Assembly (NCBI RefSeq): GCF_003173575.1
Contig: NZ_QGNY01000002.1
Coordinates: 62,001-126,000 of the forward strand
Length of the DNA stretch: 64,000 nucleotides
Source of the DNA: Pedobacter paludis
GTDB taxonomy: Bacteria; Bacteroidota; Bacteroidia; Sphingobacteriales; Sphingobacteriaceae
Direction: 5' to 3'
Part shown: one piece after another, positions 63,862-64,000 of the stretch
Numbering within the stretch: position 1 is the stretch's first letter
Layout: each line of letters begins with the position of its first letter
Notes under the pieces: model-generated
What the model was told of the DNA's origin: nothing
What the model saw: only the letters and a program-made list of their open reading frames with translations
The model's database searches: none
Translations under genes and position numbers: made by a program

Positions 63862-64000
63862 TTAAATTCTTTGCTGTGCTTTTAAGGCCAAGTACTGATT
63901 TACAACATTAACCGTTAAGTTTTGTGGTGCGGTAAGCAAACTTAAAATACCATGTTTAGTAAGTTCTTTAACCATCAATTTCTTTTCAAAGGCAAATTTT
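63862..64000 (-). CDS. DUF58 family protein, C-terminal fragment cut by the window edge
   Basis: Only the last 45 codons lie in the window. The minus-strand frame reads KELTKHGILSLLTAPQNLTV and ends NQYLALKAQQRI, then TAA at 63862-63864. This closely resembles the C-terminal end of the DUF58 proteins that usually accompany a MoxR ATPase and VWA-domain proteins in Bacteroidota. The rest would lie beyond 64000. Family call is moderately sure. Confidence 0.65.
   Translation of the reverse strand, partial: KFAFEKKLMVKELTKHGILSLLTAPQNLTVNVVNQYLALKAQQRI

Overview
The window is AT-rich chromosomal DNA from a member of the Bacteroidota, most likely a Sphingobacteriaceae relative such as Pedobacter. 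The evidence is a recognisable gliding-type lipoprotein GldD, promoters of the Bacteroidota TTTG-N19-TAnnTTTG kind, weak ribosome binding sites, a TPR histidine kinase with a NarL-type regulator, a LytS/LytTR pair, many small SPI and SPII secreted proteins, and the typical E1-alpha/E2 pyruvate dehydrogenase pair without E1-beta. No rRNA, tRNA, insertion sequence with a transposase, prophage or CRISPR array is visible. Most genes are housekeeping or metabolic. The accessory signal is in the intergenic DNA, which is rich in palindromic repeats.

Layout. 1-5.7 kb: truncated MFS transporter, methyltransferase, ALDH7-type dehydrogenase, secreted M1 aminopeptidase. 6.2-12.3 kb (+): TPR protein, phosphosulfolactate synthase-like protein, shikimate dehydrogenase, GldD, MBL hydrolase, LolC/E-type permease and a lipoprotein. 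12.6-17.2 kb (-): xylose operon (xylB, xylA, SSS symporter) whose promoter carries a perfect LacI-type operator. 17.4-25.2 kb: CsaA-like protein, TadA, superoxide dismutase, OxyR (Cys199/Cys208 conserved), GDP-fucose synthase, TrmB, an alkyltransferase-like protein lacking the acceptor Cys, and small secreted proteins. 25.3-29.5 kb: DNA polymerase I and two secreted proteins. 29.5-33.5 kb (-): UPF0173 hydrolase, YbaB, a duplicated membrane protein, a class C serine hydrolase and a cupin.

33.6-35.1 kb is the most unusual part: eight tandem copies of a roughly 107-bp palindrome-bearing repeat end about 100 bp before a GxxExxY (PD-(D/E)XK) nuclease-like gene. The gene is followed by a second, structured intergenic repeat that also occurs elsewhere in the window.

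35.1-46.8 kb: pyruvate dehydrogenase E2 and E1-alpha, an NlpC/P60 peptidase, a CapA-like lipoprotein, an SPFH protein, tail-specific protease, and a two-component pair. 46.9-52.3 kb: a cyanophycin module, with cphB and an isoaspartyl peptidase on the minus strand, divergent from cphA on the plus strand. Together they cover polymer synthesis, polymer breakdown and dipeptide hydrolysis. 52.4-64 kb: PA2169-type four-helix protein, CREST/ceramidase-like membrane protein, ThuA-like protein, low-Mr tyrosine phosphatase, S1/P1 nuclease, fumarase, LytS/LytTR pair, a 37-kDa nucleoid-associated protein and the C-terminus of a DUF58 protein.

Several starts were moved from the longest open frame: csaA, fcl (TTG), trmB (TTG), the UPF0173 hydrolase, pdhA, the TPR kinase, the CREST protein and two secreted proteins. 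The reasons are given in each entry.
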